Assembly (NCBI RefSeq): GCF_001522545.3
Contig: NC_031799.1
Location: 40,788,001 to 40,852,000, forward strand
DNA: 64,000 nt
Direction: 5' to 3'
DNA from: Parus major
Taxonomy: Eukaryota > Chordata > Aves > Passeriformes > Paridae
Part shown: one piece after another, positions 50,808-61,450 of the stretch
Position numbering within the stretch: position 1 is the first letter of the stretch
Layout: each line of letters starts with the position of its first letter
Notes under the pieces: generated by a model
Told to the model about the DNA's origin: nothing
What the model saw: the letters and a program-made list of their open reading frames with translations, nothing else
Databases searched by the model: none
Program-made: the position numbers and the translations under genes

Positions 50808-53800
50808 GAGGAGCACAAAGCAGAAGTCTTTGAGTAGTCTAGGATTTCTGCCTGCAGCATGAAGGGTAAGCACTGAAGCCCTGATTGCATAATCTGACAT
50901 TTTTACGGTACTCACCTCTGATTTGTACTTTGTTTTTGCTTGATAGAATCTTGTTGTTGCCCTCAATATAATTAATGCAACCCAGTGAAAACCCAGCAGT
51001 CAGATGTTCAGTGTGCTAATTATTTAGGCCTTTTTCTGTGATACAGAAGAAGTATCCCAGCCTAATAATTCTTGAAAGTAGGCAGTCAAGTGTCTGGCAT
51101 ATATTCCAATTCCAATGAGGTGGCCTAATGTTTCTTGTTAACCGTGTTGTTCTGGCTAACAGTGGTTTCTGTTTCTTCTCTGCCTCTTGAAGAATATGCA
51201 GAAAAATGAATATTTCTTGCTGATAGAAATTTTTTTTGTATTAAGTTGTTTTTGCTTATAAAGATTTGGCTCTCCTGGAGCTGACACCAAGAAATTAGTA
51301 GGGTAAGTGGGTTGCTAAGTATAAGAACATCTGGCACTGCTTTTCATAAAATTTCCATATCAAGTATGCTCTTGTATGGCAGACAAGCTGACAAGTGTCA
51401 GTACCTACCAGGTCTGCTCTGGTTGTCAAGCTCCACTGGAATGCTTCTGATTTTCTGTAGAGATCAAGTTCTTCCACTGCCATCCAGATCAGACATGTCT
51501 TTCACTTTTTTATTCCTTTAAACCAAATTTTACAGTCAGCTTTGGATGAAAGGAAAAATGAGATGAAGGTCAGACTCACGAGACTGTATAGAAACTGAAC
51601 TAGCATTGATTTCAGCAGGTTGAAGGTGCTCAGTACTCCCGTAACTCCAGTTTTAAATAACAGGTGGTTGCTTTGTTTATGGGGGATGAACAATGGTCAC
51701 AAGCAAAACTTTTACACCAGAAAGGCTAAACATATTTCTCTAAAAAGACTGGAAAATTATGAGTAGAGTGCATTGATATACTGGACTGCACTCACTTGAT
51801 TTACAAAGGTCTGCTCTGAACTCCAGAGACTCTGGCATTCCAATGACAGATAAAATTCTAGTTTTATGTTTACATTGTTTGGGTGCTGCCATGAGAAAAT
51901 CGGTAAAGATTTGAGAATGGAAATTCATGTTTGTATTACTGGTAATGCTTTCTTAAAGAAAAGTATTTGACCATCATACTTTGAATTTCCTTAATCTCTT
52001 CTAAATAATTTCTCCATACCTGAGATATCTAAATACATTTTCCTTTATTTGATGTCTTCAAAATTGCCGCAGGTGACAATGTTGCTATGTGTTTGCTTAC
52101 GAGACTTCAAATGAAAAGACTGTGGTTTTGTAAGAGAGTGAATAAAGATGTAGGAACCTATTGCCTCTGGCATGTATTACACTAAACTTTTCCCCTGACT
52201 TGTAGCTTGTTTATTCCCTTTGCTTCTTAAAAATGAAATAACAATTTGCTCTTAACAGAGCTTCCAGACCTAATGTTGTCCAAGGCAAGCCCCACATTGC
52301 CAGGTTTGTAGGTGTGGATTTAGAGAAGGGGCTCCCTTAGCACAGTAGGAAAAGTTGCTGAGTGGTTACATAATGGTCACACTTAGTGGTTGAATCTGCT
52401 GCCTCTGCAGAGATACAAAGTGAGACAGCAGGCATGTTCATCTTTGTTTAGCTCACCTCCTCTCCCAGATCCAGATAGGTTTGAACATTGCTGAAGGAAA
52501 AACTTAATGTAGCAGTTCTGAAGGTCTTTTGAAGTCAAGCATTTATTTAAAGAATTAGGAAGAAAGCCACGACAAACAACAAAAAGGCCCAGAACTAGCA
52601 TAAAATTCTAGCTTATTGCTAACAGCAGACTCAGAGTTTGCAGCAGTACTTACAAGTGTGACCATGGGTTGTGAACAGTGTTCATTTCCAATATCTCACT
52701 TATTTCATTATCTTGCTAATATGGTTTTGGTGTTTGGACAAAGAAAGATTGATTTGCTGGTTCTACTATAAGAGAAATAGTGTGGAAGCTAGTGGGGCTC
52801 CCCCCTTCACTTCAAAAATGGTCAGAAAACATGATATATAAATGACATTAATAGCTCCTTCTCACATGGGTCCTTGTTTTTAAAGACTTTTCTTTTAACT
52901 GGCTATGTATTCGCCCAGTCTAGCCTTCTTCGTTGAAACAAAACTGCTAACATATTTATGTTTGCCTATGACAATTTATACATAGGTTCTGTTAGGTCCA
53001 TGATCCCTGTGTTGCCAGTTCTCTATAGAGATAATATATAATTACATCAGTGCAGATGATGGACTTGGTAACAAATATCTTGGTGAGATATGTCCATGGG
53101 GGCAAATGTCATCATTCTCTAACTTGATATGGGGTTTTGTGCCATAACATGTCAGTCATTATTTGGATTCAATGGAGGTAACTATTAAAATTTTGACCTG
53201 AAGTACAAGAATAAATATTACTTTCCTACTTACTGTGTTTTTTCTTTTTAGTGTTTGATTTTTTTTTGCACTAAAATTTCACTTCACATAAAGTCTTGCT
53301 AGTCTTTACTCTGTGTTCAGAAGAGATACTTAACTAGAATTTAATTTATTACTTTTTCAGAATAGTACAACACAAACTTTCTTTTACTTATGGGTTAGTG
53401 AATCTTCGGTAATATCTCAAATAGCCAAATTTTAAGATTTAGTCCTTCCAGTGTTGGAGTCTTTGGCCCAGGATATTATTTATCTTATTAGCCCTTGCCA
53501 TTCATTCTGCTCTGTATTGTGCTGAGCATGGTGAAATCACTCATTAAGGGTATGAGAACATACGTGTTGGGCTTTGTATGAAACAAATATCTCCCTGAAT
53601 CCCATTGGAGGAAATCCAGAAAAAAACGTGCATTTTTCAGCTTACCGTCATTAACTTCTTAAAAATCTCACATTACAGAATAAGCTGACACTTACCTCAA
53701 GTCTGTATGCCCATATTTCTGCCTGCAGCATCTCCGCTGCTGGGTGGGCAAGGACTGCCAGCTGCATTTGCAAAAACTGCCCTGTGTGGATGACTCCTGT

Positions 53801-54182
53801 AGATCCCCACACAGGGAATCTGCCGGTGCTGTTGTGAGCAAGTGTGATGTGTTGTGCTGGGGCAAGAGCTCCTTGCCAGCAGGCCTGTGTCAGGACCCTG
53901 GGCACCAAGCGGCGCCGGTGACTCGATCCCCCGCTCAAGCGCTGGGCAGGGGCCCAGCCATGCCGGGTGCCCCGGCGGGACGTGTCTGCTTCCTTCACAG
54001 GCTACAAGAGCTCTCCTGTGCCGCGGCCATGGGGTTTCTGGCTGAGGCCGGAGGCGGGTGCGGCCCAGCACGGTGCTGCGCACAGGTCAGGGGGCAGCGG
54101 GGGCTGGGTGGGCACTGCTGGCAGGCCCCGAGCCGCTGCACCGGGAGGTGTCCGTCACTGCCTTCCGAGCCTTGCCGTCATC

Positions 54183-54249
54183 TTGTGTTAGAGCCACGGG
54201 GACGTCATTCTGTGAGGAGCACCCTGAGGTTGTTTTGTGTTAGAGCCAC
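54183..54249 (+). repeat. 15-base direct repeat, 52-bp period, ending at the assembly gap
   Basis: TTGTGTTAGAGCCAC occurs at 54183-54197 and again at 54235-54249, where the unknown bases begin. The second copy starts a possible second unit of about 52 bp, so the gap may hide a tandem repeat. Confidence 0.7.
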
Positions 54250-54483
54250 NNNNNNNNNNNNNNNNNNNNNNNNNNNNNNNNNNNNNNNNNNNNNNNNNNN
54301 NNNNNNNNNNNNNNNNNNNNNNNNNNNNNNNNNNNNNNNNNNNNNNNNNNNNNNNNNNNNNNNNNNNNNNNNNNNNNNNNNNNNNNNNNNNNNNNNNNNN
54401 NNNNNNNNNNNNNNNNNNNNNNNNNNNNNNNNNNNNNNNNNNNNNNNNNNNNNNNNNNNNNNNNNNNNNNNNNNNNNNNNNNN
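54250..54483. other. Assembly gap (234 N)
   Basis: These bases are unknown. The gap lies in the CpG-rich block next to a repeated 15-base word, so the missing sequence is probably G+C-rich and repetitive. Its true length may differ from 234. Confidence 0.98.
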
Positions 54484-54710
54484 GTCAGCAGAGGACCCGG
54501 CCCGTGGAGCTGCACACCCCTGCCCGGGATGGAGGTGATGGTTCTCGCAGGAGTTTTGGGTGTCCCGTAGTTAAATGCTGCTGAGACCACGCGGCTGCAA
54601 GGCCATGCTCTGTTAAAACGATTGCCGCAGACAGACTGCTGCTCCTGCTCTGGGCGAATCTCAAATGTAGCATCAATTGCTGATTATTTATTTATTTGTT
54701 TATTTAGTGG

Positions 54711-54794
54711 GGGGTTTTTTGGTGTGTTTTTTTGTTTTGTTTTGTTTTGTTTTGTTTTGTTGTTGTTGTTGTTGTTTTTTTGTTTTTTTTTTTC
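54711..54794 (+). repeat. T/G simple repeat: (TTTTG)n and (TTG)n
   Basis: After GGGGGG and a T run come about five TTTTG units (around 54731-54760), then about six TTG units to 54775, and finally T runs to 54793. It is preceded by TTTA repeats at 54685-54705. It directly borders the CpG-rich block. Confidence 0.9.
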
Positions 54795-57240
54795 TATAGA
54801 GTATCAGTTCTCCGGAGAAATGGTCAGGATCCTGCCAGCAGGGATATTTTTTCTCTCTGTGAGTTACCCTGTTGCTCTTCCCTTCTCTTCCCTCTGACTT
54901 GGGCATCCAGCCAGGGTCACTCCACCACTCCTGGAAATGTGACAGTGTATGTGAGCCAGACTGAATAATGCACTTTGGGGAAATGTTTTTAGAAGTAACT
55001 AAAATGATTGTAAAGGTTCTTATTCTGAAGCTGCCACTTTTTTTCTTAGGCATTTCTAACTTAAAAAGGCAGAATGAGACAGCAGGTGTCACTGTAATAG
55101 CAGCAAAAGCAGGAAGAGTAAATCTGTATCTCTCTTACCGCATGTTATTTTGTCTTTATACAATATTCATCAGAGAAGACGATCAAAGGCAGCTTGGTCC
55201 TTGCCCTGGTCTCCTGACTGTAGATTTATCAAAAACGAGCTCAGCTTTTGTCAGTATTAAGAAGCATGAACAGGGTTTGGGAGACTTTAACACTGAGAGA
55301 TAAAGGACACAATTATCTTCCTTGTGGACTAGCAAAGGGACAGGAAGAGGTATTATCTTTTGGAAATACCCTTTTGTGCTTTCTGATTTTTATGCAAACA
55401 TACAAGTTTTCAGTAAAATTAAATGGAAAATACTAAGAAGTGATTATAAATTTTAAGTTTTGTATTTTGAACAGAGTGCCTAAGGCTAATAGTCCTATCT
55501 TTTTAATGAGACACCTAAATCAATGTGATATTCAGACTCAGTGGTCTCACTGGAGCTGTCTTACCATTAAAACCTTGCCAGTGAGTCTCACTTTTAGGCT
55601 CAACCATTCCACTTTAGTATTCATTAAGAGAAAAATCTGTGTCTGCTATATGACTCCTGCAGGGTAATGAGCGCCATAGACTGCAGCTGAGAAGAGAACC
55701 TATCCATGACGGGAATTTTGCAGTGGATTATAATACTTACTGAAGCACAGATTAACCAGTAAACATAGAAAACAACAGAGGAAACTTCAGATTTCACGTA
55801 TCTTTAAATTAAGGAGAAGATTAAGTATGTCTAAATTACTGTAAAGACTTGAGTGTGTAAAATGTTGCAAAACTGGATAACAATGAGTAGTCCTCTCTTC
55901 TTTAATTTAGGTTAAAGTATAGGTCTGACCATCCTTGAGTTTCAAAACACTCTCACTAATGTTGAGCTGAGGAAAACCTTCAGGAATATGCCTCTTTTTC
56001 TGAAGTTCAGGTAGTGGCATAGCATGTAAACTGTCAAGTAAGTGTATTTGTTGTTTTATAAAAGTACTGCCCTGTCCTTACTACTCCAGTCTCTTCCAGC
56101 ATGGTGTGTCTTGTGCTCTGAAGGCTTATGTGTGAGACTTCTCTGCATTCCTACTACCCACGTTTCCATTTGGCTTCGTTTCCTCCAGCCATCTTGGAGA
56201 AAAATGTGAAAAAATTTCAAGAATTTTATCACTATGGAAAATTTTATCAACTATGGAGAGTTGCAGAAAACTGGCAACCTGGGCCCTAAACCCCCTTAAT
56301 CTTCACATTTCAAAGGGCATTCAATATGGTCATACAACTCAATACTGTGCTAGGAAATAAAACTCTTCCCAGTACATAGTGAAGGATATCAATGAACCTA
56401 GCAAAGAAACAAATCAATTGAAATCACAGACAACCTTTCCTAATATCCCTAAGCTTCCCTTCAGTAATATATATTCTTTATACAAATTAGCTGCTGAGAA
56501 TTGCAGGAAAAAAGTAGTTTTATAACCAGAGCTGAATGAAATGGAGGACAGGGAAACCAGATTAAAAGAAATAGATAAACGTGACAAGCAAAATTCATGC
56601 AAGATCTGAATTGACATAAATCATACCCTGAAGTTTAGAGGAGCTGAATTATCCCTTTTTGATGCTGCTAGCCAAGACACAGCCTGAACCCTTGTGGGAG
56701 AAAGTGTTTTAACAGGGCTTTTAGTATCTCTGAGAGCATTTATTACCTGCTGTGTTACAGGGGATTTGGTTTAGAATTTAAACAGTTGAGACACATACAG
56801 GTGAAGATAGATACAGGTCAATGACAAATACCAATTATAAAAGTGGTCTGAACAGCCACAGTTATTAAGTGTAGACTTCAAGTCACAATTTCAGTTCATT
56901 TTGATGCTGCAAAGAGTCTGCTACAAAGGAACAGACCTGGCTCATTATGTGGGTCCATATAATTTGTCTGTACTATTGCTGATCATAGGGACAGGATGGG
57001 ATGAAAAAGATTACACTGCTGAAAGTATTTTTAAAAAGTATTTTAAAACTACTAATTAGATTAGAAGCTGTAAGTGACAAACACTGAGAAAAATTTGTGT
57101 GTGTGATAGTTCATTTGCATAAAGGATCAAGGACTTCAACAGAAAATAGCACACTGCTGTGTTTCTCTCAGATTTTAGCTTTCTGTGTACTACTTTTTAA
57201 CTTCTGATGTTTTTATATCCTTAAAACCTAACCTTCCCTT

Positions 57241-57272
57241 TAATGGAGTTGCCATTAAATGGAGTTACCATT
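57241..57272 (+). repeat. Two-copy 16-bp tandem duplication
   Basis: TAATGGAGTTGCCAT is followed at once by TAAATGGAGTTACCATT, differing by one insertion and one transition. Confidence 0.65.
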
Positions 57273-59029
57273 GGGATTTAGCTATATATTGTCACATGTT
57301 TCAGAGGAACTTGGTTTTACTCCAGACATACCATCCAATCTCACCTTTCATAGTCAGGCAAGTTTTTATAAGCTGTTGCCTGCATTTTCTTGCTGAAGAG
57401 GTATTGTGTAGGCAATATCTGTTGTGTGCTTCAACAGACAGCCTAACACTACCTGAAATAAAGCTTGTCAGGGAAAAAAATGTGTTTTTCTGACAGCAAC
57501 AAGGAAATATGGGTTAGAATAAAGAAATCTGTTGTGCTGTTCTAAATAAAGTGAATGTTTTGCTGAAAACGAATACATTGAGGGGGAAGAAGTTGAGACA
57601 TCATGTCATTTCCACATTTTTAAAATAATGAAAAAGAGTTGATTTTTTTTTTCATTTTTATTGGCCCAGATTATACAGGAAGCATAGTGGTTGCAACTGG
57701 CAAACACTTAATGACTTAATGAGCTCTGAGTCTAGATTATGCGTGGCTCAACTTAAACTGAGGTTCATGTTGATGGGTAGGACACCAGAAGGCTTGTTAA
57801 GGATGGCCCTGAGATCATGGAGCAGTTTTATATTAAAGAAGGATCTTTGGATCTTATTTCTCTGGCAGAACAGCCAAGGAACTTTGATGGACCAGCATTG
57901 CATGAAGCTATGGAAATTTCCAGGCTGAAACTCTGCAAGTAGTGACCCAAGTCACACCAAACACTCAGCTGCAGAGTGAGAACCAGTGAAGGGAAGCAAC
58001 AAATATCTGCCTAGACTCCCAGCACTGTGAGAATGTGAAGAGGAACACAGATATGCATGTATTTTCACCATACTTTATTGAAGAGAAGTATTTTGTTTTT
58101 CCCTGATTGCCCCATAATCACTCATCATGCAATTCTAACAGGTAATGTTTCTGCAGATACATGTTTTGGCATCTTACTTAATATCCTCTCTTACGCAGGA
58201 ATTTGCTGAAACTATGTTTTAAGACAGCTCTGCCCATGAGAAAATACTTGAAAAGAAATTTGAGTACAATGAAAACTAAGGGCTTTCCCTTGCTGTGGAA
58301 GGGATTAAGTATAGGGAGTTGTGTGAGTGTGAGAGAACCAAATGTTTGCCAGTAACTATACAAGGTTGCTTCAGTATCACTGTTTGTGTAAGCATGGTAT
58401 ATCCTGTGGCAGCATAACAATCAAGCCAAGGGTGCTTGTTGTTGTACAGAAAAATCTTTATTTCTGAGTGACCAATTGATAAGGACATCTTCAGAATACA
58501 ATCTGTCTCCTCCTTGGCCCAGTGTCCTTACATCCTAGAGTATATCCAAAGAAATGTAACTTTTCCTCTCCCTTAACACATACATGGTATTTATCATAGT
58601 CTCCATGGATGGTAATGCATTATCTTGGTTTGCCATGGTTTATTTTTGCTTCCCCACTTTTTTCCTGCTAGAAATTCTGTGTAAGATCATTGTGCAACCT
58701 ACCAAATCCTTTAAAGCAACAGAAACCTACAGACTTTAAGACCAATTCATCAGTACATGGTGAGGTTAAAGAGAACGTAGCCTTCCAGAAGATTGCACTA
58801 ACTTCACAGTTCGGTAAACCTATCTGTGATGGTAATAAGAGAGAAATGTATGCATAGATCTGTGGAAGAGGCAGGAGACAGTCATAGTGAATGCTTGAAT
58901 ATGGATACTTATGTGAAACTCTATAGTATAAAATAGTTTGTGCAAATTACTATGTGTAACATACTTATTCTCAATATACCTGTAAACATGAATCCCTTTT
59001 GCTTCATCAAAAAATCATTGATTGAAGCT

Positions 59030-59080
59030 CTGCAAAAATCTGTAGAAATCTGCAAAAAATCTGCAAAAGTCTGCAAAAAT
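59030..59080 (+). repeat. Five-copy decamer tandem repeat
   Basis: Five consecutive units of CTGCAAAAAT or close variants fill these bases (the second reads CTGTAGAAAT, the third has one extra A, the fourth ends GT). The opposite strand is a short phenylalanine- and aspartate-rich frame created by the repeat, with no sign of being a gene. Confidence 0.8.
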
Positions 59081-60810
59081 GGAAAAGAACCGCTGGGGAC
59101 CTAATAGTTCTGAGGTTTGTGCAAAAGTCTTCACTTTGATCTGCATCAAAGCTGCTGCTTCAAAGTTATTTCTAAGGGACAGAGACTGAAATTGGAAAAG
59201 GAATAGAAAGTAGTGCATGAGCCTAATGTATTATAGAGTCTCTGGTTTTTCTGACTGCTTGGTTTTTGTGCTGCAATGAATGCAAGATGACAAACAGGGA
59301 GTAAATCAGCTGTAATTAAGTAGCAATGGTAGCAATGCATTTGATTTGGCTGTTTATATTGTTTATCTTTTAGACAGTTTGCTATAGAATCTACCCAGAG
59401 AAAAACTAGGAATATTCTCTTTGAGTAGAAAAGAAAGAGAAATGGAGGAGAAAGGGGAATAGTCAAGGAGGAAATATTAATCAAAGCAGGAATCTATAAT
59501 AAACATCAATGTTAGAATGTTTTTAATGTGATATGACATCTGGTGTTTATTTAATTAATGAACTCCTATGAAGACACAGTTCTTACCAAAAAGACTTCAT
59601 AATATTAACATAATTTTATTCAGTGGGCTTAGTTGCTATGATTTAACTATTCTGTCTTCAGTTACAGGGTACTTATGTGTATGTAAACAAGATTCTGCTT
59701 TATTCAGGTTTGATCTAAGTACAAGTACTTCTGAGGTTTCCTAAATAATTTGCAGACCTGTTGCCTAAAAAAAGAAGTACAAGGGAAGTGATATTAAGCT
59801 GCTTCTCTACCTGCCTGACTTGCTTTCCAACACTGCCTGACAAACTTGGGTGATTACTACAGCTGAGATGAAGGCCATCTGGATTGTATTTCTGCCTTCT
59901 TATAAAACACTTAAAAAAAATAAAAAAATAGAAGGTCTGCTGAAGTGTTCAGGCAGGAAACATTATCCCATTTCCTATGCAAATATCTCAGTTAAGTTTA
60001 GAGAAGTTCTGTGTCAAAGTTTGCAATAAAAATTACAATATGAACAGAGTAAAAATTTGAAAATTTTTTCTACTACCAAAAGAAATTTTGTAGAAACTGA
60101 TTTAAAGAATCAGCAGTATTTTGAAATTATGTTGTCCAATCATATTTCTAAAATTGGAAGTGCAGAAGACTATAAACAGAAAATTTCTGTCTTAAAGACA
60201 GTAATAAGTCTACAGACTAATTCTGTGAGATGTATTCTATTATTTTTTGAAGAAATTCAGGCAGGTCAATATCTTTGGTCATGTTTTGTGCATGCAAAAA
60301 ATGATACAACCTCACTAGTGAAGAAAAACAAGAGACATCCAGTTCACCTTTTGAATCCAGGACTATTAACTTTGTGGAAAATATGTGGAAATTAATAAAG
60401 GTAAGGAATAAAAATACAGGAATTACTGTTTCCTTATATTTTACAAACTTTATTCTTCCAGAAAACCAAAGCTTTAAATTCAGAAAATGCTTATATTGAT
60501 TCTCTATTATTAATGTTTTCATGCCCAGCATAAGTGGAAGAAAATAATTACAAGCTTTGTTGCCAAGAATGAACTTCTGCAGAATCTAGGAACAAAAATG
60601 GACCCTAACTTTGTATCTATCTGGATACATATTTAAATATAGTAGCTAGTGAGACAAAGGTAAATCTCCCAGTTATTTTTAGTAGCTCTTTGTGTTGAAG
60701 AGTGAGAATTAGCCTTTGTATCAATAAAATAACTGTGAGCTTTGCTTTCAGGTAACTGAAGAGAGGAATAGATTAGCACAGAGTCATCATTAGTCAAGGA
60801 ACCATCATAA

Positions 60811-60815
60811 AAGCC
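60811..60815. repeat. Probable target-site duplication, left copy (AAGCC)
   Basis: It precedes the LTR start directly. The matching 5 bases after the LTR are CAGCC, which agree at four of five positions; one later mutation would explain the difference. Confidence 0.6.
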
Positions 60816-60870
60816 TGTCCTGGGATGATGTTATGATGCTTGTATCCCCAACTGTGTGTTCTATTTATGC

Positions 60871-60880
60871 TTTATATTAA
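60871..60880 (+). promoter_or_regulatory. TATA-like element in LTR U3
   Basis: TTTATATTAA lies 55 bases from the LTR start, at the position that corresponds to TATATATTAA in the other LTR. Conservation between the two suggests a functional part of U3, but its role as a TATA box is not shown. Confidence 0.3.
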
Positions 60881-61313
60881 ATTCTGCACCTTTAAGACTG
60901 GCTCTGAGAGTGAAGGGGGGGAAAGAAGAAGCGCACAGTTTGTGTCCAGAAATGGCACTCACTCCCCTGCATCCTGCTCCTGGACTGTGCTGTCTGCAGC
61001 ACGGACAGACAGTGGGACTGAGCTCTCCTTTGCTGTTAGTTAGTTTTCAGCAAGCTGAGACAGGGAAGTTCCCCAGAATGTTTTTTCTTTTTTTTCTTGG
61101 ATCTGTTCATTCTCTGGACTGAAAACCCAGACAAACCCCGAGAGCTCACACCTGTGGCCCACCAGGGCCTGGGTCTCAGCACTTTCCAGCACTGGAGGGA
61201 CTGATAAGAGACTGAGTGAGCCGAGCTACACCACAGGAAAAGGACTTCTCTGGATTTGTCATCTCATTGAACAGCGAGAGGTTTTATTGTTTAATATTAT
61301 TCAATTTATGTTA

Positions 61314-61319
61314 AATAAA
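61314..61319 (+). terminator. Polyadenylation signal AATAAA within the LTR
   Basis: It lies about 125 bases before the LTR end, a distance similar to that in the other LTR (120 bases). It could end transcripts entering from either the old provirus or a host gene on the plus strand. Confidence 0.6.
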
Positions 61320-61445
61320 CAGTTTTTTTCACTTTTCTCCAAGGAAATCTTTTCCTGAACTTGTTGGGGGAGGGGCTGCTTTAATTTGCTTTCTGGAGAG
61401 ACCCTATTCAGAGGTTCTCTCCCAGATTTTCCCTAAACCAGGACA

Positions 61446-61450
61446 CAGCC
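61446..61450. repeat. Probable target-site duplication, right copy (CAGCC)
   Basis: It follows the LTR directly and matches AAGCC at 60811-60815 in four of five bases. Confidence 0.6.

Larger units (their letters stand above)
45543..53729. other. Unique AT-rich sequence with no recognisable gene
   Basis: I recognise no gene in these 8 kb. The longest frames (49054-49392 plus, 112 codons; 50616-50966 minus, 116 codons) show no known domain. Notable structure is limited to the T/G tract at 46803-46882, the A/C tract at 49747-49868, a T run at 49577-49591, and hairpins at 47095-47128 and 50779-50807. Confidence 0.5.
53730..54660. promoter_or_regulatory. CpG-island-like block
   Basis: In an AT-rich window poor in CpG, this block is strongly enriched. 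By eye I count 26 CpG dinucleotides between 53909 and 54213, and more follow after the gap up to 54656. Such blocks in birds often mark promoters, including those of non-coding RNAs, but they can also be G+C-rich repeats or LTR parts. I see no TATA box or recognised first exon. A 234-base assembly gap interrupts it. A frame open across it (53744-54538) is an artefact of unknown bases plus G+C-richness. Confidence 0.55.
54795..60810. other. Unique AT-rich sequence with no recognisable gene
   Basis: No gene is recognisable. Frames of up to 112 codons (59146-59484 minus; 60057-60395 plus) have no known domain. There is a two-copy 16-bp duplication (TAATGGAGTTGCCAT-like) at 57241-57272 and a short decamer repeat at 59030-59080. 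A run of A interrupted by T lies near 59913-59930. Confidence 0.5.
60816..61445 (+). mobile_element. Solo LTR, ERVL-like, plus strand (630 bp)
   Basis: The element begins TGTCCTGG and ends CCAGGACA, a perfect 8-bp inverted terminal repeat with TG...CA ends. It is flanked by AAGCC and CAGCC, a probable 5-bp duplication. It contains a TATA-like TTTATATTAA at 60871-60880 and a polyadenylation signal AATAAA at 61314-61319, in the order expected of U3, R and U5. No viral genes are attached, so it is a solo LTR. Its first 90 bases are clearly homologous to the minus-strand LTR at 16777-18329, but the rest is shorter and largely different. From memory it resembles songbird LTRs of the ERVL type; I cannot give the family name. 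Confidence 0.9.

Noticed and set aside
53744..54538. 264-codon open frame, the longest in the window
   Set aside because: About 78 of its codons are unknown bases in the assembly gap and so cannot contain stops. The rest is G+C-rich, where long chance frames are common, and overlapping frames exist on both strands.
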